A stretch of DNA of 33,866 bases from Candidatus Accumulibacter phosphatis (GTDB lineage: Bacteria; Pseudomonadota; Gammaproteobacteria; Burkholderiales; Rhodocyclaceae), in NCBI RefSeq assembly GCF_012939955.1, contig NZ_SPMY01000115.1:1-33866 (forward strand). The letters run 5' to 3'. Position numbers and translations under genes: made by a program. Positions within the stretch are counted from its first letter, which is position 1. Each line of letters starts with the position of its first letter. Positions 33,750 through 33,866 of this stretch are shown in pieces. The notes beneath the pieces were generated by a model, which saw only the letters and a program-made list of their open reading frames with translations, was not told the origin of the DNA and searched no databases.

Positions 33750-33866
33750 AGGTACGGTGGCACGTGTTTAGAGGTACGGTGGCACGTGTTTAGAGGTACG
33801 GTGGCACGTGTTTAGAGGTACGGTGGCACGTGTTTAGAGGTACGTGGCACGTGTTTAGAGGTACGG
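33739..33866. repeat. Iteron array of the replication origin
   Basis: A 22-bp direct repeat, CACGTGTTTAGAGGTACGGT plus GG, begins at 33739, 33761, 33783 and 33805. A 21-bp copy missing one G follows at 33827 and a partial copy at 33848 runs to the window end. Tandem copies without spacers just after an initiator gene are typical iterons of oriV. The rest of the origin lies outside the window. Confidence 0.93.

Noticed and set aside
33739..33866. CRISPR array
   Set aside because: The 22-bp units are directly tandem with no spacers and follow a replication initiator, so they are iterons.

Overview
This high-GC window looks like most of a broad-host-range proteobacterial plasmid, probably from a beta- or gammaproteobacterium. 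The right end carries a plasmid core: a ParA-type ATPase, a ribbon-helix-helix partition partner, a TrfA-like replication initiator and a 22-bp iteron array that runs off the window. The left end begins inside the 3' tail of a Tn3-family transposase, so both window ends lie in repeated sequence. The species cannot be fixed from what is visible.

Layout. 1-290: two decayed Tn3 transposase tails. 293-16255: a tightly packed plus-strand cluster with a 30-residue leader ORF, a SNF2/DUF3883 helicase, a very large GHKL (sacsin-like) ATPase, a DUF1016/YhcG PD-(D/E)XK nuclease, a DUF1156 adenine methyltransferase, a MntA-HepT toxin-antitoxin pair and a DUF499 ATPase with an N-terminal HEPN-like segment. 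16522-17490: an HTH protein, a tRNA-like gene with a 33-nt insertion in the anticodon loop, a terminator and a small unknown ORF. 17607-18956: a serine resolvase and a ParDE pair. 19058-20690: a WGR-domain gene split by an IS3-family element. 21019-24283: an endonuclease/exonuclease/phosphatase-family protein and an AbiE-like two-gene system. 24312-26160: a J-like protein behind the remnant of a helicase-nuclease gene. 26160-26980: decayed transposon material. 26983-31550: a complete Tn3-family transposon with perfect 39-bp terminal repeats, 5-bp target duplications and a DinJ-YafQ type passenger pair. 31577-31804: a broken antirestriction (ArdC-like) gene. 31839-33866: the partition and replication core.

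How it works together. The first 16 kb reads as a single anti-invader operon in which a DNA methyltransferase marks self DNA, several ATPases (SNF2, GHKL, DUF499) sense or remodel DNA, a DUF1016 nuclease could cut it, and MntA-HepT could add a tRNA- or RNA-targeting abortive arm. This is inference from gene families and order. I recognise the DUF1156/DUF499 pair and the SNF2-DUF3883 helicase as parts of known or predicted defence loci, but I do not recognise this exact seven-gene composition. The rest of the window is a defence and addiction island (ParDE, AbiE-like, DinJ-YafQ, helicase-nuclease remnant) built by repeated transposition. Both parA and trfA carry one extra base in a homopolymer, which is either decay or sequencing error.
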